A stretch of 64,000 nt of DNA from an uncultured Bacteroidia bacterium (GTDB taxonomy: Bacteria; Bacteroidota; Bacteroidia; Bacteroidales; UBA932). The notes beneath the pieces are model-generated. The model was not told where the DNA came from. It did not search any database and saw only the letters and a list, made by a program, of their open reading frames with translations. The translations under genes were made by a program, and so were the position numbers. The stretch is from contig CACZXH010000001.1 in NCBI GenBank assembly GCA_902785065.1, positions 59,678 through 123,677 of the forward strand, read 5' to 3'. This document shows, piece after piece, positions 38,655 to 47,805 of the stretch (position 1 is the first letter of the stretch; each line of letters opens with the position of its first letter).

Positions 38655-40339
38655 CGCTTGATACAGTCTGCGGAATAGCCGCCCAGTACCTGGGAGTTAT
38701 GGTCGTAGTAATATACGTACAACATGAACCCGTCAGCAGAAGGAGCCAGCACCACGTCACCGCTGGCGATGGCATAGGAGCCCGTCTGGAACCAGCCGAT
38801 GGAAGTATTGGACATCACCAGGGCACCCGTGTCCCCGAAGTCACCGCTCAAGGAGGCAGGGTTGGTAACGTCATACAAGTACAGTCGAGGGCCGATGCCC
38901 CAGGCCGGGAAGTGACTCACGACGAACATCGTCAGATAATTGGCATTATTGAAACGCTTGCTGTCGAAGTTGTTGCAGTTCCAGCCCCAGCTGTTGCCAT
39001 CGGACGTACCGGCGGTAGCGCCGTCGGTTCCGTCGGCCTTGAGCCAGTGGATCACGTTGGCGTCATAAGCGGCGCCGAACCAGCCATCGGCCGGATTCAC
39101 GGAAGCGCCGCAGATGGCGGTACCGTTGACCGGAGCGCTGCCCCAGGCAAGTCCGGTGCCGGCGACATCTTTCACCTCGGCGGAAACGACCTTGCCACCT
39201 TCAACTTTCAGTACCCAGAACTTGCTGGATGTGGTGACTCCGTCGATACCCTCCAGCGTGGCCACGATCTGCGCCTCGGACTTCACGTCTCCGATGACAC
39301 GTATCTTCCGGCCCATCGGCAGGTCTGTCGTATTGGCAAACGTATGGAACAGTACCGGCTCTTCCGTCACGGAAGAAGTGACCCAGAGGGAGAATTCTCC
39401 ACCGGCATCCACATGGTTGCTCAGGAGGATATTGCCCGCTTCATCAGAGGTGATACCCGCCGCAGGGGCGCTGCCGAGGGCGATAGTCCCCAGTTTTACA
39501 CCCGTCAGTTTATTGACATAGACAGGGGCGGAGCCATCTCCCATGCAGATGACCAGGTTGTTACCGGAAACGGCAAGGGTAGGATAGACCAGTTCTGTGT
39601 AGGCCGGCATGCCCAGGTTGGACACCGGATCCATGTTGAAGAGCTGCTTGAGGCTGGAAGTATTGAAACCGTAATCGATCTTCTCAGGTACCTCCTTCAC
39701 CACCGTGTATTCCGTCTTGTCCACGCCGTTTGCGGCAATGACCGTCACCTTGAACCCGTTGTTGTAGTCATGCGGCTCGGAAAGGTCCGGAGTGATAGTC
39801 GCATGCGCAGAGCAGGAAGCGGTAGCCACTGCGGCAGAGAGATCGTCCGCACTCACGAGGGACACCTTGTGCTGGTCCTCGTCAATGAGGCCGCTGATCG
39901 GCGGATCGACGATGTCAAACGTCAGCAGCTGGGCCTTAGAGGAATGTACCCGCTCGCCGGTGATGACAATGTTCCGGGATTTTCCGGAAGCGTCAGTATA
40001 GGTAAAATGATTCTCTTCCGTCAGATCCAGGACATTGAGGCCGGGCTCGATCTTGCAGTTGGGCTGCAGTTCGGCTTGTACGCGTGCCTTGATCATATAG
40101 ATTTCCGTCTCGTCATCGGACGTTTCCGGGTAATAGAACGGGACAGGAATCACGAAGCGCGTCGCTTCCGGATCCGAGATATCCAACTTGGCCATTTCCT
40201 GGTCCACGAAAGGACCGAAAGTGAAATAGGCCGTCAGGGATGTGATACCCTGCCTTTCTGCAGTGGGCAGCACATATTCGGGCTGATGGCAGGCTGATGC
40301 TGCCAACGCCAGAGACAATATGATAAGGAATTTTTTCAT
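38651..40339 (-). CDS. DUF5018-like SusE-position surface lipoprotein
   Basis: A 562-residue lipoprotein; the start at 40339 opens MKKFLIILSLALAAS with a lipobox ASAC. The N-terminal ~220 residues are two beta-sandwich modules with the pattern ITSLTAYF...IPVPFYY and GFKVTVIAANGVDKTEYTV, as in DUF5018-type lipoproteins of PULs. The C-terminal ~340 residues appear propeller-like (YPTLAVSGNNLVICMGDGS, GITSDEAGNILLSN) and resemble the BACON protein of the same operon. It follows susD by 4 bp and overlaps the NAGPA gene by 4 nt. A surface glycan-binding role is inferred; no catalytic motif was seen. Confidence 0.8.
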   Translation of the reverse strand: MKKFLIILSLALAASACHQPEYVLPTAERQGITSLTAYFTFGPFVDQEMAKLDISDPEATRFVIPVPFYYPETSDDETEIYMIKARVQAELQPNCKIEPGLNVLDLTEENHFTYTDASGKSRNIVITGERVHSSKAQLLTFDIVDPPISGLIDEDQHKVSLVSADDLSAAVATASCSAHATITPDLSEPHDYNNGFKVTVIAANGVDKTEYTVVKEVPEKIDYGFNTSSLKQLFNMDPVSNLGMPAYTELVYPTLAVSGNNLVICMGDGSAPVYVNKLTGVKLGTIALGSAPAAGITSDEAGNILLSNHVDAGGEFSLWVTSSVTEEPVLFHTFANTTDLPMGRKIRVIGDVKSEAQIVATLEGIDGVTTSSKFWVLKVEGGKVVSAEVKDVAGTGLAWGSAPVNGTAICGASVNPADGWFGAAYDANVIHWLKADGTDGATAGTSDGNSWGWNCNNFDSKRFNNANYLTMFVVSHFPAWGIGPRLYLYDVTNPASLSGDFGDTGALVMSNTSIGWFQTGSYAIASGDVVLAPSADGFMLYVYYYDHNSQVLGGYSADCIKR

Positions 40340-40343
40340 AAGG

Positions 40344-41999
40344 CTATTTCCATTCGGCATATTGTTCCACGAGGGCATTGCTGTTGAGTTCGGAAGACGG
40401 CATCGGGAAACGGTACATCTTCTGCGGGAAGTTGCGGTCCTTATCGTCTACCGAAACATAAGAGTATTCAAATTGGCCGGATACCGCGCCGGGGGCTATG
40501 CGCAGGCCATGCACCTGATATCCGTTCAGTCCTGTAGGATAAGGCTTGGCCGAATCTTCCCAGCGGCGCAGATCCCAGTACCAGAGTCCTTCGAAAGCCA
40601 GCTCCACACGGCGCTCCTGACGGATGGCCGCCCAGAGATCATCTCCGGAAAGGTCGGTATAGGGAAGGCCTACACGGCTGCGGATCTCCTTCACGGCAGC
40701 ATTGGCGCCGGCGGGATCATTGGTCCGATAGCAGGCTTCAGCCTTGTTCAGAAGGACTTCACCATAACGGAGGATGACGGCAGGCTGGGTGCCCTTCGAG
40801 GCATCCCTTCCCGCAAAATCGTGGTTCTCATCCACGCCCTTGCGAAGGTAATAGCCGGTCGTAGTCCGTCCCAAGGGCTGGGTTTCCTTCCGCCACTCGG
40901 CCCAGCCGTCCAGTCCGCCCACGTAGGGTTCGATGGTACGTCCTTTCCAGGTGGCGCCGTTATAGAGGATACTCGCCTGGAAACGAGGCTCCAGCAACTT
41001 GTACGGAGGCGTTTCCGTCGTCGTACCGTGCCAGGGAGACCAATCCGGGAATCCGCCGGTGGCCAGTTCATAGCTTTCCACCATTTCCTGTGTAGGAGTG
41101 GCATAAGCGCCGCCCTGCTGGCCGACGCGGGCAAAATCTCCACCGGGGCTGTAATAGAAGTCGAAGGACTGCATCACATTGTCGGCATAGGAGAAATTGT
41201 ATTGGAGAATGCTCTCCGTCCCTCCGCCGGCAAAAACGCTGGCATAGTCGCTTTCCAGGCTGTAGCCCAGGGACTTGACGGCATCTGCCGCGGCAATCAC
41301 CCCTGCATAATCCTTGGCATAGAGAAGGGCACGGGTCGCCAGGGCATAGGCGGCTCCCTTGTCCAGGCGGCCGCGGGCATTGGCCTTCTCGGGAAGGTTC
41401 TGCTCCGCGAAAGCGAGGTCATCCTTCACGGCTTTCCAGCCGTCGGCCTCGGGAGAAACGGCCTTGTCCTTGACGATGGCGGTCAGGTCTTCGTCGTAAA
41501 TGATAATCTCCTTGTACCGCTTGACCAGTTCAAAATACAGCCAGCCGCGGACGAGGCGGAGTTCCGCTTCCAGACGGATCCGGTCGGCCTCGGAGAGGTT
41601 GGTGCCCAGGGTATGGAGGTTATAGATGGCTTCATTGGTGCGGCGCAGCGCCCCGTACAGGGAGCCCCACGCACCCATGTACACATCCACATAATTGGCT
41701 GTCAGGGTGGATCCGCCGTAGGCGATCTCACTCGGGATGAAGCACATGCTGTTATACAGGTAGGAGCCGTACTTGATCTGGTCCGTCAAGGCATCCGTCA
41801 TGCCGGCCACACAAGGATAGGTGACATAGATGTCGTAAATGTAGCTGTACACGGAATTGACGGCATACTCGGCCGAGGACACGTCGGCCCACATAACCTT
41901 GTCGGAAATGCTGTCCCGCGGGGTCAGGTCCAGAAGTTTGTTGCAGGCGGTGGCAGAAAGCATCGCCACGGCAGAGGCAAGAAGTATGATCTTTTTCAT
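40344..41999 (-). CDS. RagB/SusD family nutrient-uptake outer-membrane lipoprotein
   Basis: A 551-residue SusD homologue with lipobox ATAC and the family start NKLLDLTPRDSISDKVMW. The N-terminal helical domain includes RTNEAIYNLHTLG and AELRLVRGWLYFELVKRYKEI. The C-terminal domain holds AVILRYGEVLLNKAEACYR, VKEIRSRVGLPY and the closing ELAFEGLWYWDLRRW, all typical. Placed 12 bp after susC and 4 bp before the DUF5018-like lipoprotein gene, it is the glycan-binding lid of the PUL B importer. Length is normal. The bound ligand is unknown. Confidence 0.97.
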   Translation of the reverse strand: MKKIILLASAVAMLSATACNKLLDLTPRDSISDKVMWADVSSAEYAVNSVYSYIYDIYVTYPCVAGMTDALTDQIKYGSYLYNSMCFIPSEIAYGGSTLTANYVDVYMGAWGSLYGALRRTNEAIYNLHTLGTNLSEADRIRLEAELRLVRGWLYFELVKRYKEIIIYDEDLTAIVKDKAVSPEADGWKAVKDDLAFAEQNLPEKANARGRLDKGAAYALATRALLYAKDYAGVIAAADAVKSLGYSLESDYASVFAGGGTESILQYNFSYADNVMQSFDFYYSPGGDFARVGQQGGAYATPTQEMVESYELATGGFPDWSPWHGTTTETPPYKLLEPRFQASILYNGATWKGRTIEPYVGGLDGWAEWRKETQPLGRTTTGYYLRKGVDENHDFAGRDASKGTQPAVILRYGEVLLNKAEACYRTNDPAGANAAVKEIRSRVGLPYTDLSGDDLWAAIRQERRVELAFEGLWYWDLRRWEDSAKPYPTGLNGYQVHGLRIAPGAVSGQFEYSYVSVDDKDRNFPQKMYRFPMPSSELNSNALVEQYAEWK

Positions 42000-42011
42000 G
42001 ATGCTGTCTGT

Positions 42012-45000
42012 TTAGAAGGTTAATGTTATGCCGCCCATGAGGTTGCGCTGCTGCGGATAATAACCGTTGTTCACGCCGGGGGATTCAGGGTCGACACCCT
42101 CCGGAAGGCCGTCGATCGTAAAGAGGTTGTTACCCTCGACGAAGAACCGCAGTCCTTCCACGCCGAAACGGTGCGTGAAGTTCTTGGGAAGGGTATAACC
42201 CAGCTGGGCGGTCTTGAGGCGGACGTATTTCCCGTCTTTCCACCAGAAACTGGATGCCAGGCCATTGTCTCCGCCATGGCCGGTCGTGGCAAGGGTGAGA
42301 CGGGGCCAGACGCCCTCCGGATTGTAGATGCTGTACGCTCCTTCCACCAGGAACAGCGGAGAGTTCGCTCCCTCCTTGAATGTCTGGGTCCAAATGGTGT
42401 TGTCGTCATAACCGTTGCCGTATGTACCGGTCATGGACACATGGAAGAGAGCGCCGCCGGTGAACTGGAGGTTCATGTCGAAACCGTTCCAGCCCATGTT
42501 CACGTTCAGGCCGAAGGTAAGTTCCGGGCGGTTGCTCTTTCCGAAAATACCACGGTCGTTCCAGTCGATCTTGCCGTCACCGTTCAGGTCCGTGTACTTG
42601 ATATCGCCCACATTGGGACGGGTGCCGTACCAGGCGGACTTGTCGATCTCGTCCTCCGAACGGTACAGGCCCTCGGCCAACCAGCCCCAATGGGCGCCGT
42701 AGGTCGTTCCGGTAACCTTTTGCCATTCAGGGATATTGGGCTGATCCTGATAGACCAGCCAACGGGTCTTGGAATAGGTCAGGGTTGCGCCCATCTCGTA
42801 GAAGAAAGGCTTGCCGCCCAGGTCGAAACGGTTCTTATGGGTGATCAGGATGTCGATACCCTTGGCGTCGATGGCGTTCTTATTCACATAGGAAGGATAG
42901 TAACCGCCCATGGAAGAAGGCTTTCCGCCGCTGTTGCCCGTAAGGATATCGTAGGTGTAATTGTAGAAGAGATCGATTTCACCGCCCAGGAGTCCACCCC
43001 ACAGGGTGAAGTCGGTTCCCAAGTTATAGGAAAGGGTCTTTTCCCAGGTGAGTTCACGGTTGGGAATGCCGTTGGTGTAATAGGAAGGCACGGCGCCGGT
43101 CCCGTTGTACACGACCTTGCCGCCCTCGGCATACTGGCTCAGGAACATGAAAGCGCTCACATTGTCGCTTCCCAGGAGACCGACGCTGGCACGCAGTTTC
43201 AGGTCATCCAGCACGGAAGAGCCCTTCAGGAAATCTTCCTCCGAGATCCTCCATCCCAGGGATGCGGAAGGGAAGAAGCCCCAGCGGGTCTTCGTCATTC
43301 CGGCGAACTTATAGGAGCCGTCCACGCGGCCCGTGAACTCAGCCAGATACTTTTCAGCGTAGTTGTAGCGGATACGGCCCACGTAACCGGCACTGCGGGA
43401 GGCATTGCTGGAGCCGGCCACCGGGCTGGAGGTAGGCGTTCCGTTATTCAGTTCCGGAAGGAGGGCGAACGGAAGGTCCTTCACGTACGCGCTCAAATTA
43501 TTGGTCTTATAGTCACGCAGTTCTGCGAGAACGAGCCCTTCCACGTTGTGCTTGCCGAAGGAATTGGCATAGGAAAGGCTCACCTGACCGGTCAAGGATT
43601 CGGAATACACGGTTCCTTCTCCGAGCTTGATTCCGTCCGCCTGTCCGTTCACGTCCACCTGCGGACCGCTCCACGTCCAGTTCCCATCGGCGGAGCGGAT
43701 CGGAACCACCGTATAGTACGGGGTATCCAGGTTCTTGCTGTAGGAATTGGAATTGTCGTAAAAACCGCCGGCTTTCAGCTGCAGCCCCTTGATCCAGGGA
43801 ATATCCCATGCCAGGGATACGTTGGCCTGGGTGCTGAGGCTCTTCGTATTCTTGTAGCCGGACTCGTGGAGGGCGGCCAGTGGGCTGTAAGGATAATAGC
43901 GGTTGGTAAGCATCACACCGGTGTAGTAGTCTCCCATCTTCTCCGGAAGATAAGGGGCCATGCCGATGGCCTGGTGCGCGATGGAGAAAAAAGATGTCTC
44001 GCCGTTGTTGACGCTGTCGGAACCTCCGGAAGCAAAACGCGGCGTGGTGCGTTTCCCGACAACACCGCTGAGTCCGGCCATGAACGTAAGGTGCTTACCG
44101 ATCTTGGATTCGATATTGGCACGGAGGTTATAACGGGTATAGTCATATCCCTCGATGTTACCGCTCTGGTCCATGTAACCCGCACTCACGAAGTAACGCA
44201 CCTTCTCATTTCCGCCCTGCACCGTCACATTGTGCTTCTGGGTGATGCCGGTACCGAAGATCTTCTGGATGTAGTTGACATTGTCCCAGCCGTCGGAGGG
44301 ATCGCCGTTGGTCATTGCCGCCACATTCTCCTTGGAGAAATAAGGGACGTATTCGCTGGCCGATGCGATGGCGCCGTTCGCCATCTGGTCCATCATCTGG
44401 GCCGTATTGTAATAATAGGCGAACTGGGGGCCATCCATGAACTGCGGGAAATTGGCATTCATGGAAGCGCCCACGGAAGCGTTGTAGGTGATATGGACAT
44501 CGCCCCGGTTGCCTTTCTTGGTCGTGATGATGATCACGCCGCCAGCTGCCTTGAGGCCGTACACCGCAGCGGAAGCACCGTCCTTCAGGACGGAGACGCT
44601 TTCGATGTCGGCAGGGTCGATGTCATTGATATTGTCCACCGGGAAGCCGTCCACGACATAGGATACACCGTAAACGGAACCACGGATGCGGAGAGAGGCC
44701 TGGTCCAGACCCGGTTCACCGGACTCCTGCACGGAGGAGACACCGGAAAGTTTACCGGCCAGCACCTGGGAGACATTGGTCGCCGGCGCTTTCAGGAGGT
44801 CGTCGCCCTTGATGGCCGACACGGCCGCCGTCAGGGTTTCCTTCCTGGCCGTACCGTAGCCGACTACGACGACATCCTCCAGGAACAGGGTATCCTCCTC
44901 CAGGATGACGTTGATGGCCGAATGACCGTCGAACTCCCGTTCCCGGGTGGTCAGGCCCAGGCAGGAAAATTCGATGGTGCTGCCCGCGGGGGCACGCAGG

Positions 45001-45212
45001 GAATAGGTGCCGTCGGGGCCTGTCAATGTGCCGTTGGTGGTGCCCTTCACCAGAACCGTCACGCCGGAAAGCGGTGCGCCCGAAGGGTCGGTCACCTTTC
45101 CGCGGAGCGGGTTCTGGGCCCATACCGGCAACAGGGTGGAAAACAAAAACACCAGGCAGGAAAGCAGCAGGGGCAGATAGCTGCAACGCCTTGGTTCAAA
45201 AGAAGTTTTCAT
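42012..45212 (-). CDS. SusC/RagA family TonB-dependent transporter
   Basis: A 1066-residue outer-membrane importer. The start at 45212 (MKTSFEPRRC) is preferred over an in-frame TTG two codons upstream; the signal peptide ends PVWAQ. The carboxypeptidase-D-like domain (LRGKVTDPSGAPLSGVTV) is followed by EDVVVVGYGTARKETLTAA, a plug with VLAGKLSGVSSVQ, GVSYVVDGFPVD, IESVSVLKDGASAAVYG and GVIIITTKKG, and a barrel ending MGGITLTF. It heads the PUL B operon, with a perfect minus-strand -7 box (TAAATTTG, 45249-45256) 36 bp upstream. The operon has no adjacent HTCS, ECF sigma or anti-sigma gene in this window. Confidence 0.97.
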   Translation of the reverse strand: MKTSFEPRRCSYLPLLLSCLVFLFSTLLPVWAQNPLRGKVTDPSGAPLSGVTVLVKGTTNGTLTGPDGTYSLRAPAGSTIEFSCLGLTTREREFDGHSAINVILEEDTLFLEDVVVVGYGTARKETLTAAVSAIKGDDLLKAPATNVSQVLAGKLSGVSSVQESGEPGLDQASLRIRGSVYGVSYVVDGFPVDNINDIDPADIESVSVLKDGASAAVYGLKAAGGVIIITTKKGNRGDVHITYNASVGASMNANFPQFMDGPQFAYYYNTAQMMDQMANGAIASASEYVPYFSKENVAAMTNGDPSDGWDNVNYIQKIFGTGITQKHNVTVQGGNEKVRYFVSAGYMDQSGNIEGYDYTRYNLRANIESKIGKHLTFMAGLSGVVGKRTTPRFASGGSDSVNNGETSFFSIAHQAIGMAPYLPEKMGDYYTGVMLTNRYYPYSPLAALHESGYKNTKSLSTQANVSLAWDIPWIKGLQLKAGGFYDNSNSYSKNLDTPYYTVVPIRSADGNWTWSGPQVDVNGQADGIKLGEGTVYSESLTGQVSLSYANSFGKHNVEGLVLAELRDYKTNNLSAYVKDLPFALLPELNNGTPTSSPVAGSSNASRSAGYVGRIRYNYAEKYLAEFTGRVDGSYKFAGMTKTRWGFFPSASLGWRISEEDFLKGSSVLDDLKLRASVGLLGSDNVSAFMFLSQYAEGGKVVYNGTGAVPSYYTNGIPNRELTWEKTLSYNLGTDFTLWGGLLGGEIDLFYNYTYDILTGNSGGKPSSMGGYYPSYVNKNAIDAKGIDILITHKNRFDLGGKPFFYEMGATLTYSKTRWLVYQDQPNIPEWQKVTGTTYGAHWGWLAEGLYRSEDEIDKSAWYGTRPNVGDIKYTDLNGDGKIDWNDRGIFGKSNRPELTFGLNVNMGWNGFDMNLQFTGGALFHVSMTGTYGNGYDDNTIWTQTFKEGANSPLFLVEGAYSIYNPEGVWPRLTLATTGHGGDNGLASSFWWKDGKYVRLKTAQLGYTLPKNFTHRFGVEGLRFFVEGNNLFTIDGLPEGVDPESPGVNNGYYPQQRNLMGGITLTF

Positions 45213-45248
45213 AGGCAATACAGTTGGTTTGTATTAAAATTACGAGTT

Positions 45249-45256
45249 CAAATTTA
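45249..45256 (-). promoter_or_regulatory. -7 element of the PUL B susC operon
   Basis: The minus strand reads TAAATTTG, a perfect TAnnTTTG. It overlaps one arm of an inverted repeat GTTCAAA (45246-45252) / TTTGAAC (45285-45291) that could be an operator. Confidence 0.55.
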
Positions 45257-45299
45257 ACGATTATTGGCGTAAATGCGATGAATTTTTGAACATTTTTAT

Positions 45300-45307
45300 T
45301 AATTTTG
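45300..45307 (+). promoter_or_regulatory. -7 element of the DUF4434-transporter operon
   Basis: TAATTTTG is a perfect TAnnTTTG box, 21 bp before the start codon at 45329. The 116-bp divergent region around it is strongly AT-rich compared with its flanks. Confidence 0.55.
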
Positions 45308-45328
45308 ACATTGTTAAAATAATTTCTC

Positions 45329-46423
45329 ATGGAGAACCGACGCGAATTCCTCAAAAAGACAGCCGCTGCGACGGCGGCCGCCGTTGCGGCCCCCGCCCTC
45401 ATGACCGGTTGTAAAACAGTTTCAGAAACAGACCCTTACGGCATTGCACCCGACCCTTCCGTCAAAAGCAATCTCATCGTCCCGAAAGCCGCCGGCCTTC
45501 CCATCACCGGCACATTCCTGGACGAGATTTCCCACGACATCCCGCACCAGAACTGGGGCGAACGGGAGTGGGACCGGGACTTCCGCTACATGAAGGCCAT
45601 CGGCATCGACACGGTCATCGACATCCGCTGCGGCTACCGCAAGTTCATCACCTATCCTTCCCCCTACCTGCTGGGAAAGGGCTGCTACATGCCTTCGGTG
45701 GACCTCATCGACATGTTCTGCCGCCTGGCGCAGAAGTATGACATGAAATTCATGCTGGGCCTGTACGACAGCGGAAAGTACTGGGACACCGGCGACATGA
45801 GCTACGAGGTGGAAGCCAACAAGTACGTGATCGACGAAGTCTGGGAGCGCTACGGCTCCAAGTACAAGAGCTTCGGCGGCTGGTACATCTCCGGTGAGAT
45901 TTCCAGGGCTACCAAGGGCGCCATCGAGAGTTTCCGCACCATGGGCCGCCAGTGCAAGGAGGTGAGCGGCGGTCTCCCGACCTTCATTTCCCCCTGGATC
46001 GACGGCAAGAAAGCCGTGATGGGAACCGGCAAGATGACCAACGACGAGGCCGTCTCCGTCGCCCAGCACGAGAAGGAATGGAACGAGATCTTCGACGGCA
46101 TCCACGATTATGTCGATGCCTGCGCTTTCCAGGACGGCCATATCGACTACGACGAACTGGACGCCTTCTTCAGCGTGAACAAGAAACTGGCCGACAAATA
46201 CGGCATGCAGTGCTGGACCAACGCCGAAAGCTTCGACCGCGACATGCCCATCCACTTCCTGCCCATCAAGTTCGACAAGCTGCGCCTCAAGCTGGAAGCG
46301 GCCAAGCGCTGCGGCTACGACAAGGCCATCACTTTCGAATTCAGCCACTTCATGAGCCCGCAGAGCGCCTACCTCCAGGCCGGCCACCTCTACGACCGTT
46401 ACAAGGAATACTTTGGACTATGA
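45329..46423 (+). CDS. DUF4434 domain protein, Tat-type lipoprotein
   Basis: A 364-residue exported protein. The start MENRREFLKKT gives a twin-arginine signal followed by an Ala-rich core and a lipobox-like MTGC. The mature part is a TIM-barrel-like DUF4434 domain: GTFLDEISHDIPHQNWGE, YMKAIGIDTVIDI, KFMLGLYDSGKYWD, and GGWYISGEISRA, whose Glu sits where a barrel acid would be expected. Members are predicted glycosidase-like enzymes in Bacteroidota PULs, but I know of no assigned reaction. Its last codons overlap the sugar-porter start by 4 nt (ATGA), implying that its product feeds that transporter. It is divergent from the PUL B susC. Confidence 0.85.
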   Translation: MENRREFLKKTAAATAAAVAAPALMTGCKTVSETDPYGIAPDPSVKSNLIVPKAAGLPITGTFLDEISHDIPHQNWGEREWDRDFRYMKAIGIDTVIDIRCGYRKFITYPSPYLLGKGCYMPSVDLIDMFCRLAQKYDMKFMLGLYDSGKYWDTGDMSYEVEANKYVIDEVWERYGSKYKSFGGWYISGEISRATKGAIESFRTMGRQCKEVSGGLPTFISPWIDGKKAVMGTGKMTNDEAVSVAQHEKEWNEIFDGIHDYVDACAFQDGHIDYDELDAFFSVNKKLADKYGMQCWTNAESFDRDMPIHFLPIKFDKLRLKLEAAKRCGYDKAITFEFSHFMSPQSAYLQAGHLYDRYKEYFGL

Positions 46424-47727
46424 GTAAAGCGATGACCTCCGGGCGCGTCCTTTTCGTCGCCTGCGTAGCCGCCCTCGGCGGCATCCTCTTCGGTTACGAC
46501 ACGGCCGTCATCTCCGGCACCACCCGCATCGTGGCCGACCAGTTCGCCCTGACGGAAATGTCCAAGGGCTGGTATGTGGGCTGCGCCCTCATCGGCTCCA
46601 TCCTGGGCGTTTCGGTCGCCGGCATGCTCAGCGACTTCCTGGGCCGGAAGAAGACCATGCTCATCTCCGCCCTGATGTTCAGCATCTCCGCCATCGGCTG
46701 CGCCGTGTGCGCGGATTTCACGCAACTGGTGATCTACCGCATCATCGGCGGATTCGGCATCGGCGTCGTATCCATCGTCTCTCCGGTCTATATCTCCGAG
46801 GTCTCCCCCGCGGAAAAACGCGGCACGATGGTTTCGCTCTACCAACTCGCCGTCACCATCGGCTTCCTCCTCGCCTACCTGATGAACTACCTGGTCCTCA
46901 AGGGGGCCGACACTGCATCCACGGACCCTGCCCTGGGCACCCGGATGTTCAATAATGAGTACTGGCGGGGCATGCTGGGCCTGGAGACCATTCCGGACCT
47001 GCTGTTCCTCGTCCTGATTTTCTTCATCCCGGAGAGTCCGCGCTGGCTCGCCGTCCGCGGGGAACGGAAGGACAACAGTGAAGAGTGGAAGGCCCTCCGC
47101 GAGCCGGGCATCCTGAAAGCCGTGCTCGTAGGCAGCGCCATCGCCATCCTGGGCCAGTTCATGGGCGTGAACGCCGTCCTGTACTACGGTCCCGAGATCT
47201 TCCAGGATGCCGGCCTCTCCAGCGAAGGGTCCATGTTCTCCACGGTCCTCGTGGGTGTCGTGAACATGGTCACCACGGTCATCGCGCTCCTGATCATCGA
47301 CAAGGTGGGACGCAAGCAACTGGTCTGGTGGGGCGTGGGGGGCATGATCCTATGCCTTGTGGCCATCGGGACCTATTTCGCCTGGGGCCCGCAGCTGGGC
47401 CTCGGAACCGGGTTCCTGCTCACCTTCTTCCTGCTCTACGTCTTCTGCACGGCCATCTCCATCAGCGCCGTGGTGTTCGTCCTCCTGTCCGAGATGTACC
47501 CGAACCGCGTCCGCGGCCTGGCGATGTCCATCGCCGGCCTCGCCCTGTGGGTGGGCACCTACCTCATCGGCCAGCTCACACCGTGGATGCTGGAGAACCT
47601 GACGCCGGCGGGCACGTTCTTCCTCTTTGCCTTCTGCTGCCTCCCTTACCTGTACATCATGTGGAAGTACATCCCGGAGACCACCGGCAAGACGCTGGAA
47701 GAAATCGAGGCTTACTGGAAGAAGTAA
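46420..47727 (+). CDS. MFS sugar porter (XylE/GLUT type)
   Basis: A 435-residue inner-membrane sugar/H+ symporter-like protein. The start at 46420 overlaps the previous stop as ATGA. Sugar-porter signatures are FGYDTAVISGT (helix 1), DFLGRKK between helices 2 and 3, PVYISEVSPAEKRG (helix 4-5), PESPRWL at the end of the first half, GQFMGVNAVLYYGPEIF (helix 7), DKVGRK, VLLSEMYPNRVRG and the C-terminal PETTGKTLEEIE. Twelve helices can be counted. The central loop after PESPRWL is short, with about 20 residues before helix 7 where relatives usually have around 60. It probably imports the sugar released in the periplasm by neighbouring enzymes; which sugar is unknown. Confidence 0.93.
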   Translation: MSKAMTSGRVLFVACVAALGGILFGYDTAVISGTTRIVADQFALTEMSKGWYVGCALIGSILGVSVAGMLSDFLGRKKTMLISALMFSISAIGCAVCADFTQLVIYRIIGGFGIGVVSIVSPVYISEVSPAEKRGTMVSLYQLAVTIGFLLAYLMNYLVLKGADTASTDPALGTRMFNNEYWRGMLGLETIPDLLFLVLIFFIPESPRWLAVRGERKDNSEEWKALREPGILKAVLVGSAIAILGQFMGVNAVLYYGPEIFQDAGLSSEGSMFSTVLVGVVNMVTTVIALLIIDKVGRKQLVWWGVGGMILCLVAIGTYFAWGPQLGLGTGFLLTFFLLYVFCTAISISAVVFVLLSEMYPNRVRGLAMSIAGLALWVGTYLIGQLTPWMLENLTPAGTFFLFAFCCLPYLYIMWKYIPETTGKTLEEIEAYWKK

Positions 47728-47805
47728 TCGATTTTCCGCCAAAAAGTTAGGGTTTTCCGTTTTTTCTGCCGATATTTATGTCAAAATAACCAAAAGCAGT
47801 TTCCG

